Notes: generated by a model from the sequence alone, not told the origin. Shown: positions 1 to 8,791, counted from the stretch's first letter. The stretch is 64,000 bases of DNA from Bradyrhizobium sp. CCGUVB1N3 (GCF_024199925.1 NZ_JANADR010000001.1:496001-560000); one strand, 5' to 3'. Numbers and translations are program-made.

Positions 1-411
1 CGGCATCGAGATCAGCGCCATGGCGATGACCTGCGCCGCCACCGTGCCGGTGATGGCGCCGAGGATGAAGCCGACGATGATGACGGAGTAGCCGAGACCG
101 CCGCGGATCGGGCCGAACAGCTGGCCCATGGAATCCAGCATGTCCTCGGCCAGCCCGCATCGCTCCAGCACCGCACCCATGAAGGTGAAGAAGGGAATCG
201 CGAGCAGCAGCTCGTTGGCGAGCACGCTGCCGAACACGCGGCCCGGAATCGCCTGAAGGAAGTTCAGGTCGAAGAAGCCGAGATGGATCGCGAGAAAGCC
301 GAAGGAGAGTCCGAGCGCCGCCAGCGTGAACGCGACCGGGTAGCCGATCAGCATCGCCACCACCAGGCCGCCGAACATCATCGGCGGCATCATCTCCAGC
401 GTAATGGTCAT
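1..411 (-). CDS. TRAP transporter large permease DctM (partial, N-terminal part)
   Basis: This is the membrane channel subunit of a tripartite TRAP transporter, which takes up organic anions using an ion gradient. The 137 N-terminal residues are visible; the rest lies beyond the window edge. They begin MTITLEMMPPMMFGG and contain hydrophobic segments, followed by a stretch around residues 75-95 (IPFFTFMGAVLERCGLAE) typical of large TRAP permeases. The ATG overlaps the stop of the small-permease gene by 4 bases (ATGA), which fixes the start and implies translational coupling. The substrate cannot be told from the permease, and no DctP binding-protein gene lies between dctQ and the next gene upstream. 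Confidence 0.9.
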   Translation of the reverse strand, partial: MTITLEMMPPMMFGGLVVAMLIGYPVAFTLAALGLSFGFLAIHLGFFDLNFLQAIPGRVFGSVLANELLLAIPFFTFMGAVLERCGLAEDMLDSMGQLFGPIRGGLGYSVIIVGFILGAITGTVAAQVIAMALISMP

Positions 412-947
412 TGTGTCGGTCTCTCGTACTTGGCGTCGATCGTCACATAGCCCTGGAGAGCCGCGATACGCTTGATGACTTCGGACACACCCTGCAGCGC
501 CAGCATCACGAAGCCTGCGGGGATCACGAACTTGATCGGCCAGCGAACCAGGCCGCCGGCGTTGCCGGACATCTCGCCGACGTCATAGGCCTGCATGAAG
601 AACGGCCAGGAGAGCTTTGCGAGCAGGAGGCAGGAGGGGATCAGGAAGAAAAGCGTGCCGATGAGGTCGAGCCAGAGCTGGCCGCGCTCGGACAGCATCA
701 GATAGAAGATCTCGACGCGGACATGCTCGTTGCGCTTGAAGGTATAGGACGCGCCGAACATCACGAGCACGGCGAACATGTACCATTGCAGCTCCAGCCA
801 GCCGTTCGACGAGTAGCTGAAGGCGTAGCGGATCATGGCATTGGCGGCGCTGACGAGGCACGCCAGCAGCACCAACAGGTTACAGAAGTTGCCGATCTTT
901 TCATTGAGGAGATCGATGGCGTTGCTCACCGCCAACAATGGACGCAT
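408..947 (-). CDS. TRAP transporter small permease DctQ
   Basis: This is the small four-helix membrane subunit of a TRAP transporter, which pairs with the large permease encoded just downstream. The 179 residues hold four hydrophobic segments (about 20-43, 53-70, 91-112 and 139-158). The loop after the second carries NEHVRVEIF, a conserved DctQ motif in which charged residues follow the helix. Length is normal for the family. The ATG at the upstream end gives MRPLLAVSNAIDLL. The gene is first in the visible part of the operon, and its promoter probably lies in the 357 bases before it. The ligand is unknown. Confidence 0.9.
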   Translation of the reverse strand: MRPLLAVSNAIDLLNEKIGNFCNLLVLLACLVSAANAMIRYAFSYSSNGWLELQWYMFAVLVMFGASYTFKRNEHVRVEIFYLMLSERGQLWLDLIGTLFFLIPSCLLLAKLSWPFFMQAYDVGEMSGNAGGLVRWPIKFVIPAGFVMLALQGVSEVIKRIAALQGYVTIDAKYERPTQ

Positions 948-1304
948 CTTACTTTTCTCCGCCGCGGCCTTGACTTCACGGAGGCATCAACACGCATCGC
1001 TCGGCCCGCGTGCAAATTGCACGTGACCGCACGGCCATCGTCCGGAGCGATTGCGGCGTCAGTCCTCCTCATGCCTTGCCGTCTTGACCGCGACCGCGAA
1101 AAGGGGCGGGCCAGCTTATCTCTGCCGGGCAAGCAAAGGCGGATGCACCATTTCAGCGGGTTGCCGCGCCGTCAATCGGAAAATGGACAAATTGACGTGC
1201 CGTCAGCGGGTTAGTAGGCGGTGGCACGAATCTACCACGTCGGCCCGACGGCAGTCGCCGGAATTCGTCTCTGACGTAACTCTTGTGCAGGAGGGCATAC
1301 CCGG
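948..1304. other. Intergenic region upstream of the TRAP genes
   Basis: No convincing gene is seen here. The stretch separates dctQ from the end of a LysR-type regulator on the same strand and probably holds the TRAP promoter. A reading frame on the opposite strand runs through it into dctQ but has no recognisable domain. Confidence 0.4.
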
Positions 1305-2222
1305 TCAGGCGGGGCTGAAGGCTTTCATCTTGCTGATCAGATATCTGAGCAATTGGCTGGCTGCGTTTGGCAGTTCGCGGCCTGATCGTGTGATGACGTG
1401 GGCCTCGGCCGCCGCGAGCAGAGGGTTATCTACGGGGATCGCGACCAGCGAACCGTCTGCGATGTCGGCCGCCACCGAGAAGGCCGGAAGCAGCGTGACG
1501 CCAAGGTCCGAGCGTACGAAATGCCTCAGAATGTTGATCGAGGTTGTGGTGAGCTTGGGTGAGAGGCCGACCTTCTCCGACATCTCGGCCATGGCGAGGA
1601 GCTGGCGCGTCCCATAGCCGGGATACATGGTGCCGAGCGAATATCCGGCGACGTCGCGGAGCTTCACCGGCCGGCCGAGTCCCGCAAGTGGATGGTCAGG
1701 ACGCGCGATCAGGCAAATCGGCTGCCGGATTGCTGCGTTATCGCGGATCCTCGGATCCTGGGGAGGATGATAGAGGAGGCCGATGTGGCAGCGGTCGTCG
1801 GCAATCGCGCGAATGACGTCGCTCGTACCGGCGAGTTCGAGGGATATCGTCAGCGCGGGGTACCGACGCCAGAATTCACCAAGCGAGGCTCCCATCAGGT
1901 CCGCGACGAAGCCCTCGCCCAACACGAGGTCGATGTGTCCGCGCTGAAGCCCCTGGATTTCCCGCAGTTTGGTCAGGGTGTCGTCCCGGTCGGCGGCGTG
2001 GCGGCGATAGTGCTCGACCAGCAGTTGGCCGGCCTCGGTCGGACGAACCCCGCGGCTGTGCCGATCGAGGAGCGTTGCGTCGAGATCCTGCTCCAGCTGG
2101 GCGATCTGGCGGCTCACGACGGATGGATTGACACCCAGGGCGTCGGCCGCGGTGCGTACGGAGCCGTAACGCGCGGATTCGAACAGGTATCGAAGCCGAT
2201 TGTCGTCGATGGGATCGCTCAT
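1305..2222 (-). CDS. LysR-family transcriptional regulator
   Basis: This is a one-component DNA-binding regulator of LysR type. An N-terminal winged helix-turn-helix (about residues 8-66, with SVRTAADALGVNPSVVSRQIAQLE) is followed by an effector-binding domain of the type II periplasmic-binding fold (about 90-300). The ATG giving MSDPIDDNRLRYLF was chosen. An upstream TTG at 2249 would add nine residues, but it would place the GTTGC-N7-GCAAC palindrome inside the gene. The regulator is divergent from a dehydrogenase/aldehyde dehydrogenase/DUF3100 operon, which is its likely target, and it is followed by the TRAP genes on the same strand. The inducer is unknown; by context it may be a small hydroxy-acid or aldehyde precursor. 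Confidence 0.9.
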   Translation of the reverse strand: MSDPIDDNRLRYLFESARYGSVRTAADALGVNPSVVSRQIAQLEQDLDATLLDRHSRGVRPTEAGQLLVEHYRRHAADRDDTLTKLREIQGLQRGHIDLVLGEGFVADLMGASLGEFWRRYPALTISLELAGTSDVIRAIADDRCHIGLLYHPPQDPRIRDNAAIRQPICLIARPDHPLAGLGRPVKLRDVAGYSLGTMYPGYGTRQLLAMAEMSEKVGLSPKLTTTSINILRHFVRSDLGVTLLPAFSVAADIADGSLVAIPVDNPLLAAAEAHVITRSGRELPNAASQLLRYLISKMKAFSPA

Positions 2223-2230
2223 GCCCAAGT

Positions 2231-2247
2231 GTTGCTCATGAGGCAAC
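2231..2247. promoter_or_regulatory. Candidate LysR operator (TTGC-N7-GCAA)
   Basis: A perfect inverted repeat, GTTGC-N7-GCAAC, lies between the divergent LysR gene and the dehydrogenase operon. It fits the T-N11-A core of LysR-type boxes (TTGC/GCAA arms). A further GGCAAC half-site follows within 10 bases. The position, just upstream of the regulator's ATG, fits autorepression and activation of the divergent operon. Binding is inferred, not shown. Confidence 0.5.
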
Positions 2248-2325
2248 AATAGGCAACCGCACTGCTGATGCCGCGGCGCGGAGGTAACGCCTATGGTTTC
2301 CCCACACTATCCGCGAGGGGGAACT

Positions 2326-3198
2326 ATGGCGGCCATCGGCGTCATTGGATTGGGGAACATGGGGCGCGGCATGGCGCTCTCGCTGAAGCGCGCCGGGCAC
2401 GAGGTGCTGGCGACGGACGCCTCGGAACCGGTCCGTGCAGCGCTCGCTTCGGACGGCATTGCCGTCTTCGACGGCATCGCACCTCTCTGCGCTCGTGCGG
2501 ATCTGCTCGTCCTGTCGCTACCGACCGCCGAGACCGTGGAGGCCGTCGTGGCCGGCGAGGGCGGCATCATTACGCATGCGAGGCCCGGCCTGCGTGTGGT
2601 CGACACCTCGACATCCCACCCTGAGACCACGCGTCGGCTCGCCACCGCTCTCGCGGCGCGCGGCATGGCGATGATCGACGCTCCCGTGAGCGGCGGCCCG
2701 AAAGGCGCGATCAGCGCGACCATGACCATGGTGATCGGTGGTGCCGATGAGGACGTCGCCGCGGTCGAACCGATCCTGGCGGACATGAGCGCGAAACGGG
2801 TCCATGTCGGATCGGTCGGCGCCGGGCACGTCTGCAAGATCATCAACAATCTGCTCTGCGCTGCACATCTGCTCACGGCCGCTGAAGCCATGCGCATCGC
2901 GCGCGAAGCCAAGGTCGATCCGGTCCGCCTGTTCGACGGCATCAACGCCGGCTCCGGCCGGTCCGGTGTCACGCAAGTCAATTTGCCGACCTGGATTCTG
3001 AACGGTGCCTTCGATTCCGGTTTCACCATGAAGCTGATGCGCAAGGACGTGCGCCTCGCCAGCCAGCTCATTGGCGAGCTCGGTATCGACCTGCCCATCG
3101 CAGAAGAGGCCGCGCGGATCTGGGCCGCCAGCGCAACCTCAATAAGCGATCCGGAAGACTTCAACAGGATCGTCGAGCTGCAGCTCGGCAGGATGTGA
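2326..3198 (+). CDS. NAD(P)-dependent beta-hydroxyacid dehydrogenase (3-hydroxyisobutyrate dehydrogenase family)
   Basis: This is a cytosolic oxidoreductase of the 6-phosphogluconate/3-hydroxyisobutyrate dehydrogenase superfamily, 290 residues, which interconverts a beta-hydroxyacid and its semialdehyde. The N-terminal Rossmann motif is GLGNMG (8-13). The substrate-binding signature is DAPVSGGPKGA (118-128). The catalytic lysine is K171 in GAGHVCKIINNLL, and KDVRLA follows near residue 240. The ATG was chosen because a strong Shine-Dalgarno (GAGGGGGAA) precedes it; an upstream ATG would add 11 unrelated residues. The gene overlaps the next one, an aldehyde dehydrogenase, by 4 bases, so the two may act in sequence: alcohol to semialdehyde to acid. 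The exact substrate (3-hydroxyisobutyrate, tartronate semialdehyde or another) cannot be fixed from sequence. Confidence 0.88.
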   Translation: MAAIGVIGLGNMGRGMALSLKRAGHEVLATDASEPVRAALASDGIAVFDGIAPLCARADLLVLSLPTAETVEAVVAGEGGIITHARPGLRVVDTSTSHPETTRRLATALAARGMAMIDAPVSGGPKGAISATMTMVIGGADEDVAAVEPILADMSAKRVHVGSVGAGHVCKIINNLLCAAHLLTAAEAMRIAREAKVDPVRLFDGINAGSGRSGVTQVNLPTWILNGAFDSGFTMKLMRKDVRLASQLIGELGIDLPIAEEAARIWAASATSISDPEDFNRIVELQLGRM

Positions 3199-4736
3199 GT
3201 GACACCATGACGCCTTTCATCGAAAGACGGCTGCGCGACGCGCTCGCGCCGTTTTGGCCCGACTGCATGGCGATCGGCTCTCATGTCGCCGGTCGTGCCG
3301 TTCTCGGGGCGGGCGAGATCATCAAGATCGACGATCCTGCAACCGGTGAGCCGCTCTATGCCTATCGCGATGCCGGCGATGCGGTGGTCGCTGAAGCGGC
3401 TGCGGCCGCCGTCACCGCGCAGGCCGTCTGGGCGCGGCAGACCGGTGCCGCTCGTGGCAGGATCATGCAGGCTATCGCGCGCGCAATTCAGGGCAGGGCG
3501 GAGGAGCTGGCGCGGCTCGAATCCCTGTCGGCCGGCAAGCCGATCCGCGACACGCGCGTTGAGGTCGCCAAGGTCGCCGAGATGTTCGAGTACTACGCCG
3601 GTTGGGCCGACAAATTCCACGGTGAGGTGATCCCGGTCCCGTCGAGCCATCTCAACTATACCCGCCGCGAGCCGATGGGGATCGTCCTCCAGATTACGCC
3701 CTGGAACGCGCCGATCTTCACCTGCGGCTGGCAGCTTGCGCCCGCCATTGCGATGGGCAATGGCGTGCTCCTGAAGCCGTCGGAGTTGACGCCGCTCACC
3801 TCCATGGCGGTCGTGCTGCTTGCGGAAGAAGCCGGATTGCCGGTCGGACTCGTCAACGTGCTCGCCGGATACGGCCATACGACGGGCCAGGCGGCTCTCG
3901 GCCATCCGGCCGTCAGGAAGGCCGTATTCGTCGGCTCGGTACCGACGGGCAAGCTGATCGCGCAGGCCGCGGCCAGGCGCGTGCTGCCTTGCGTTCTCGA
4001 ACTCGGCGGCAAATCCGCGAACATCGTGTTTGCTGACGCCGACCTCGAGCGCGCGGCGATCGGAGCACAGGCCGCCATCTTCTCCGGCGCCGGACAGAGC
4101 TGCGTCGCCGGCTCGCGGCTTCTGGTCGAACGCTCCGTCTACGACCGCTTCGTCAGGATGGTCGCCGACGGCGCTGCGAAGCTGAAGGTCGGCTCGCCGG
4201 ATGGTGCGGATACCGAGGTCGGGCCGATCAACAATGCGCGGCAGTACGCCCACGTGCTCGCGATGGTGAAACGCGGTCTCGAGGAGGGCGCGACGCTTGC
4301 AACCGGAACCGACGGGAGTGCCGGACAAGGCGGCTTCTTCGTCCGACCGACCGTGCTGCGCGACGTCCGCAACGACATGGGCGTTGCCCGTGCCGAGATC
4401 TTCGGCCCGGTCGTCGCAGCGATCCCCTTCGATTCCGAAGAAGACGCGATCGCGATTGCCAATGACAGCGACTTCGGCCTCGCCGGCGCGGTATGGACCC
4501 GCGATGTCGCTCGTGCGCACCGGGTCGCGGCGCAGATCAAGGCGGGGACATTCTGGATCAACTCCTACAAGACGATCAACGTTGCGTCGCCCTTTGGCGG
4601 CTTCGGCATGAGCGGTTACGGCCGCTCGAGCGGGGTCGAGGCGCTCCATGAATACACGCAGGTGAAGAGCGTCTGGGTCGAGACCGCTGCCGAACCGGCG
4701 GTGGCCTTCGGCTACGCGCCGGGAATCCGGGAATGA
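3195..4736 (+). CDS. NAD(P)-dependent aldehyde dehydrogenase
   Basis: This 513-residue member of the ALDH superfamily oxidises an aldehyde to its acid with NAD(P)+. Catalytic residues are all present: N171 in TPWNAP, E269 in LELGGKSAN and the nucleophile C303 in GAGQSCVAG; a C-terminal NPF-like SPFGGFGMSGYGR is also seen. The start is a GTG that overlaps the stop of the upstream dehydrogenase gene (GTGA), so translation is probably coupled; an ATG at 3207 is the alternative. It is the second gene of a three-gene operon that ends in a DUF3100 membrane protein. It probably acts on the semialdehyde made by its neighbour. Confidence 0.9.
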   Translation: MSDTMTPFIERRLRDALAPFWPDCMAIGSHVAGRAVLGAGEIIKIDDPATGEPLYAYRDAGDAVVAEAAAAAVTAQAVWARQTGAARGRIMQAIARAIQGRAEELARLESLSAGKPIRDTRVEVAKVAEMFEYYAGWADKFHGEVIPVPSSHLNYTRREPMGIVLQITPWNAPIFTCGWQLAPAIAMGNGVLLKPSELTPLTSMAVVLLAEEAGLPVGLVNVLAGYGHTTGQAALGHPAVRKAVFVGSVPTGKLIAQAAARRVLPCVLELGGKSANIVFADADLERAAIGAQAAIFSGAGQSCVAGSRLLVERSVYDRFVRMVADGAAKLKVGSPDGADTEVGPINNARQYAHVLAMVKRGLEEGATLATGTDGSAGQGGFFVRPTVLRDVRNDMGVARAEIFGPVVAAIPFDSEEDAIAIANDSDFGLAGAVWTRDVARAHRVAAQIKAGTFWINSYKTINVASPFGGFGMSGYGRSSGVEALHEYTQVKSVWVETAAEPAVAFGYAPGIRE

Positions 4737-4775
4737 CGTCTCGAGGGTCAACGTCATCGTGAAAGGGGGCTTTGC

Positions 4776-6134
4776 ATGAGCAACGTGACATCCGCATCTC
4801 CGACCGGCGTCGACGTCGGTTGGGCAGGCTTGCCGAGGGTTTTCGTCGGCGTTGGCGTAACCGTGCTGTTCGCCGAGTTGATCGGTGCGGTCACGGTCCC
4901 GCTTGGCGGCAGCTATAAGGTCGTGCTGTTGCCCTTGCTGTGGGCCTTGCTCATAGGAGCGGCGTGGGGGCTCGCAAGCCCGCGGCTGCCCGCGGTGATC
5001 CGCTTCGACGCCCGGACCCAGGCCGTCGCCGGGGCGGCGCTCCAGCCCGCGCTGCTCCTGTTCGTCGCGAAGCTGGGCCTGCTCGTCGGCGGCTCCCTGC
5101 CCAAGATCCTGGCCGCAGGCTGGGCGCTCGTATTCCAGGAGTTCGGGCACTTCTTCGGCACGATGGTATTTGGCTTGCCGCTCGCGCTGCTACTCGGCAT
5201 CAAGCGGGAGGCCATCGGCGCGACCTTTTCGGTCGGCCGTGAGCCGAGCCTTGCCATAATCGGTGAAAAGTATGGGATGAACAGCCCCGAGGGGCGCGGC
5301 GTGCTCGCCGAGTATATGACGGGCACGATTTTCGGCACGGTCTTTATCGCGATCTTCGCCGGTGTCGTCACCGGCCTTGGGATATTCGATCCGCTTGCTC
5401 TCGCGATGGGAGCAGGCGTCGGCTCCGGCAGCCTGATGGCGGCTGCGTCCGGTGCGATCGCGGCTCAACAAACGCCCGAGGTCGCCAAGGACGTCGCCGC
5501 CTTCGCCGCCGCGAGCAACCTGATCACGACCACTGTCGGCACCTATTTCACGCTGTTCCTGTCGCTGCCCTTCACGGTTTGGGCCTACGGTGTACTCGAG
5601 CCGATCCTCGGTCGCCGCCAGACAACCTCTGAGCCGCTGCCTCCGCCGGAGGCTTCGGTTCCAGCGAGCTCGCATCAGCCCGCGACGACCTTTTCTGCAG
5701 TCGAATTCCTGTCGATCTGGTTGGTGAGCGCCTTGGTGGCCCTGGTCGGCAACTACATCGCCTACAAGACGGTGCCGGACGTTTCGGTTTTGGCAGGCGC
5801 CGCAATGATCGTCGCAGCCGTCGTGGCCGGCCACCTGGTCTATGTCTTGACGAAGCGCGTTGTGCCGGCCGTGGTTTGGGTGTCCCTGGTGGCGATGGCA
5901 CTGACTTATCCAACCACGCCGTTCGCCGCCGATGTCGCCGCGATCACCGGCAAGATCAACTTCCTTGCCCTCGCAACGCCGCTGCTCGCATTTGCGGGCC
6001 TGTCCATCGCAAAGGATTTGCCCGCGTTCCGGTCGCTCGGCTGGCGGATCGTCGTCGTCTCGCTGATGGCGAACGCCGGCACTTTCCTGGGCGCGACGAT
6101 CATCGCCCAGTTCTTCATGCACAAGCCGGTCTGA
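4776..6134 (+). CDS. DUF3100-family polytopic membrane protein (putative transporter)
   Basis: This is a hydrophobic 452-residue inner-membrane protein with about ten to twelve predicted helices. It matches my memory of the DUF3100 family, especially GIKREAIGATFSVGREP (about 144-160), followed by a SPEGRGVLAEY loop and a GTIFGTVFI helix. A Pro/Ser-rich linker (about 286-307) separates two membrane halves. A good Shine-Dalgarno (AAAGGGGGC) precedes the ATG. DUF3100 proteins have no assigned function that I know. Position at the end of a dehydrogenase/ALDH operon suggests uptake or export of that pathway's substrate. This is inference from context only. Confidence 0.8.
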   Translation: MSNVTSASPTGVDVGWAGLPRVFVGVGVTVLFAELIGAVTVPLGGSYKVVLLPLLWALLIGAAWGLASPRLPAVIRFDARTQAVAGAALQPALLLFVAKLGLLVGGSLPKILAAGWALVFQEFGHFFGTMVFGLPLALLLGIKREAIGATFSVGREPSLAIIGEKYGMNSPEGRGVLAEYMTGTIFGTVFIAIFAGVVTGLGIFDPLALAMGAGVGSGSLMAAASGAIAAQQTPEVAKDVAAFAAASNLITTTVGTYFTLFLSLPFTVWAYGVLEPILGRRQTTSEPLPPPEASVPASSHQPATTFSAVEFLSIWLVSALVALVGNYIAYKTVPDVSVLAGAAMIVAAVVAGHLVYVLTKRVVPAVVWVSLVAMALTYPTTPFAADVAAITGKINFLALATPLLAFAGLSIAKDLPAFRSLGWRIVVVSLMANAGTFLGATIIAQFFMHKPV

Positions 6135-6140
6135 TCGTTA

Positions 6141-6162
6141 TCACCGGCCTAGCCGCCGGTGA
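6141..6162. terminator. Hairpin between convergent DUF3100 gene and moaA
   Basis: A perfect 8-bp stem (TCACCGGC/GCCGGTGA) with a 6-base loop sits where two convergent genes meet, and it overlaps the last codons and stop of moaA. No T-run follows, so it may stop transcription weakly or protect RNA 3' ends in both directions. Confidence 0.4.
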
Positions 6163-7183
6163 CGCTCATGTGCCTGGAGACGCTCGGCCGGTTGTGCCGG
6201 CGGTCGATGATGAAATCGTGCCCCTTGGGCTTGAGGCCGATCGCATGGTCGATCGCAGCCGCAAGCAGCGCATCCTCAGTCGATTCCCGCAGCGGCTTAC
6301 GCAAATCCGAGGCATCCTCGTGGCCGAGGCAGGTGTGCAGCGTGCCCGTGCAGGTGATGCGCACCCGGTTGCAGGCTTCGCAGAAGTTGTGGGTCATCGG
6401 CGTGATGAAGCCGAGCTTGCCGCCGGTTTCCGTGACGCTGACATAGCGCGCCGGACCGCCCGTGGTCTCGCTCAAGTCCGTCAGCGTGAACTGCTGGGCG
6501 AGCCGCGCGCGCACCAGCGACAGCGGCAGATACTGGTCGATGCGGCCCGAGCCTATCTCGCCCATCGGCATCACCTCGATCAGCGTCAGGCCCATGCCTT
6601 TGCCGTGCGCCCACTGCATCAGCGAGGGGAGCTCGTCCTCGTTGAGATTCTTCAGTGCCACCGCGTTGATCTTCACCGCGAGCCCAGCCGCGCGTGCCGC
6701 CTCGATGCCCTCCAAAACCTTGTCGATCTCGCCCCAGCGGGTGATCTCGCGAAACTTCTGCGGATCAAGCGTGTCGAGCGAGACGTTGATGCGGCGGACG
6801 CCGCAATCGGCGAGTTCCGCCGCGTGCTTGGCCAGTTGCGTTCCGTTGGTGGTCAGCGTCAATTCGCGCAAGCTCCCGCTCGCGAGGTGACGCGACAGCG
6901 AGCGCACCAGCGACATCACGTTGCGGCGGACCAGGGGTTCGCCGCCAGTCAGCCGCAGTTTTCTCACGCCCTTGGCGATGAAGGCCGAGCAGAGCCGGTC
7001 GAGTTCCTCCAGCGTCAAGAGGTCCGCCTTGGGCAGAAAGGTCATGTCCTCCGACATGCAGTAGAAGCAGCGCAGGTCGCAGCGATCGGTGACGGAGACG
7101 CGCAAATAGGTGATGGTCCGGCCGAACGGGTCGGTCATCGGGCTGGCCAGCGGGGACAGGGGACTCACAGCGGGTCCGTTCAT
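6149..7183 (-). CDS. moaA: GTP 3',8-cyclase MoaA (molybdenum cofactor synthesis)
   Basis: This radical SAM enzyme converts GTP to 3',8-cyclo-7,8-dihydro-GTP, the first step of molybdopterin synthesis. The N-terminal [4Fe-4S] cluster motif is CDLRCFYC (C35, C39, C42), with the SAM-binding GGEP at 80-83. The second, substrate-binding cluster uses C268, C271 and C285 (FCEACNRVR...TLHTC). The protein ends in Gly-Gly, the C-terminal pair known to be needed for activity. Length (344) is normal. An internal ATG at 7138 (MTDPFGRT) is an alternative start. A hairpin separates it from an upstream lipoprotein gene, so it is probably transcribed alone. It ties the window to Mo-enzyme biology, although no other moa genes are near. 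Confidence 0.97.
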   Translation of the reverse strand: MNGPAVSPLSPLASPMTDPFGRTITYLRVSVTDRCDLRCFYCMSEDMTFLPKADLLTLEELDRLCSAFIAKGVRKLRLTGGEPLVRRNVMSLVRSLSRHLASGSLRELTLTTNGTQLAKHAAELADCGVRRINVSLDTLDPQKFREITRWGEIDKVLEGIEAARAAGLAVKINAVALKNLNEDELPSLMQWAHGKGMGLTLIEVMPMGEIGSGRIDQYLPLSLVRARLAQQFTLTDLSETTGGPARYVSVTETGGKLGFITPMTHNFCEACNRVRITCTGTLHTCLGHEDASDLRKPLRESTEDALLAAAIDHAIGLKPKGHDFIIDRRHNRPSVSRHMSVTGG

Positions 7184-7208
7184 TCAACAAGCCTTGTCAC
7201 GATCGTCA

Positions 7209-7229
7209 TCACCGCGCTTTGCGCGGTGA
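7209..7229 (-). terminator. Hairpin between lipoprotein gene and moaA
   Basis: A perfect 8-bp stem (TCACCGCG/CGCGGTGA) with a 5-base loop lies just after the lipoprotein gene and before moaA. It lacks a T-run on either strand. It may be a Rho-independent-like stop or a 3'-end-protecting structure. Confidence 0.35.
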
Positions 7230-7291
7230 CAAATACATTGGATGCAATCTAAGCATCCCCGCCGTTGTCGACAATCGTGCGCTGCACCGTA

Positions 7292-7786
7292 TTAGCGCGC
7301 AGGTGCGGCGGCTGTGGGCGGCGGCGCGGCGGGAGGCGGGGCCGAGTTCGGGTCGGGGAACGGAGAGCCTGTCGCGGCGGGCGCCGCTGCCTTTGGCGCC
7401 TTCGGCTTCTTCGGTCGGTGCGGTTTCTTCACCGGTTTCGGCGGCGCGGCCGGTTGCAGCTCGACGAAGACCGGATTTGGGTCGGTCGTCACCGAGGCGG
7501 GTGTGGAGAAATCGCCGGGGGTCTTGACGACGTTCACCGGCATTGAGGCCGGCAGGTAGTTGTTCAGCGTGAAGCTGACGGTGAAGGGAGCATCCGGGGC
7601 GGGAACCGACACCGAGCAGGGGGTCTTGCAGCCCGGGCCGAGCGAGGTTGCAGCATCCGCGCCGGGCGGGTTCGATTCGAGCCGGACCTGAACGGCAGGG
7701 GGCGTCGACTTGAACATGTCCCAAGAGACCGAGGAGCACCCGGCCAGGCTCGCACCCGCAAACGCAATCGCGATCACAAGACGCAT
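7292..7786 (-). CDS. Putative PEGA-like lipoprotein with Pro/Ala/Lys-rich tail
   Basis: This is a small predicted lipoprotein of 164 residues. The start MRLVIAIAFAGASLAGCSS gives a clear lipobox (LAGC, lipidated C17). A longer reading frame upstream adds a charged, non-signal stretch and is less likely. The middle part (about 30-110; VQVRLESNPPGADAATSLGPGC) resembles PEGA-type beta domains, which often anchor to the outer surface or bind carbohydrate. The C-terminal third is rich in Pro, Ala and Lys, like a periplasmic spacer. No enzyme motif is visible. It lies alone between gph and moaA on the same strand. Confidence 0.7.
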   Translation of the reverse strand: MRLVIAIAFAGASLAGCSSVSWDMFKSTPPAVQVRLESNPPGADAATSLGPGCKTPCSVSVPAPDAPFTVSFTLNNYLPASMPVNVVKTPGDFSTPASVTTDPNPVFVELQPAAPPKPVKKPHRPKKPKAPKAAAPAATGSPFPDPNSAPPPAAPPPTAAAPAR

Positions 7787-7913
7787 GACATCCACACTAC
7801 TGCGACGATCCGCCACAATCCCCGAGCGGACCTTAGGAGCGTCGGTTTGCCCACGCAACGGGCCGGGCGCGCATAGTTAATAGATGGTTAATGCAGCGGG
7901 TTTTGTAACGATA

Positions 7914-8612
7914 TCAGGCGCTTGCCTCGGCGTTTGGGCGACCCATCAGGCTCGTCGCCGCAGCCGGCAGGTCGCGCATGTGATGGATCAGGCGGTCCGG
8001 CTTGAGTTCCTCGATCGGCACATCGGTGTAGCCGAAGCTGACGCCGATCACTGGAACCCCGGCGCGCCGGGCCACCCCAACGTCGGTTCCGGCGTCCCCG
8101 ACCATGATGCTGGCGGCGAGCTGTCCGCCGGCGCGGGCCACGGTCTCGCGCAGGATGGTCGGGTCGGGCTTCTGCACCCCAAAGGTATCGGCGCCGCAGA
8201 TGGCGGCAAAGCGCTGGCTCAGGCCCAGCGCGTCGAGCAGCCGCCTGGAGAGCCATTCGAGCTTGTTGGTGCACACCGCGAGCCGGTGTCCACGCTCCGC
8301 GAGGTGGTCGAGCGCTGCCTCCAGCCCCTCGAAAGGGCGCGATTCGTCGGCGATATGGTCGGCGTAATAGGCGATGAAATCCGCCGTCAGCCGGTTGATG
8401 TCCTCGACGCCGACGATCCGGCCTTCGGCCTCCAGGCCCCGCTCGATCAGCTTGCGGGCACCGGCGCCGATCATGTTGCGGGCCGTTTGCAACGGCACGG
8501 GCGGCAGGCCCTCGCGGTCGAGCACATGGTTCAGCGCGCTGATCAGGTCGGGCGCCGTATCCACAAGCGTGCCGTCGAGATCGAAGACGATGGTATGAGC
8601 GGTCATGATCAT
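7914..8612 (-). CDS. gph: Phosphoglycolate phosphatase (HAD family)
   Basis: This haloacid-dehalogenase-type phosphatase removes 2-phosphoglycolate formed by DNA repair or by Rubisco oxygenation. HAD motif I is DLDGTLVDTAPDL, with nucleophile D11 and acid/base D13. Motif II is VCTNK, motif III the lysine in KPDPTIL, and motif IV GDAGTDVGVA. The helical cap lies between motifs I and II. Length (232) fits Gph. The second methionine (MTAHTIVF, 8606) may be the true start. It is divergent from rpiA across a 179-base promoter region; both act on sugar-phosphate metabolism. Confidence 0.88.
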   Translation of the reverse strand: MIMTAHTIVFDLDGTLVDTAPDLISALNHVLDREGLPPVPLQTARNMIGAGARKLIERGLEAEGRIVGVEDINRLTADFIAYYADHIADESRPFEGLEAALDHLAERGHRLAVCTNKLEWLSRRLLDALGLSQRFAAICGADTFGVQKPDPTILRETVARAGGQLAASIMVGDAGTDVGVARRAGVPVIGVSFGYTDVPIEELKPDRLIHHMRDLPAAATSLMGRPNAEASA

Positions 8613-8791
8613 GCGCTACCGGCAAGACGGAGCTTCTGCAAGCGGAGCGGCCATAAGATCAGCTTATAACCTCGTTCCGCAGGCCTGTTCTCCGGGCCAA
8701 AACGGGGCTAGATAGGCCGCCGAAAACGACCTATTTCCGGCGGTCTCTCCAAACGAGACCCCCAAGACAGAGATAAAGGGCAGGCCCGAAC

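Noticed and set aside
411..1214. 267-codon plus-strand frame over dctQ and its upstream region
   Set aside because: It is antisense to dctQ for two-thirds of its length; no Shine-Dalgarno or domain.
2307..5150. 947-codon open frame on the minus strand
   Set aside because: It is antisense to a well-supported dehydrogenase/ALDH operon, has a low-complexity Arg/Asp/Gly-rich composition and no domain; GC-rich DNA often leaves such frames open.
7184..7291. Molybdenum-cofactor riboswitch before moaA
   Set aside because: Only a simple hairpin is present and the space is too short for the known Moco RNA motif.
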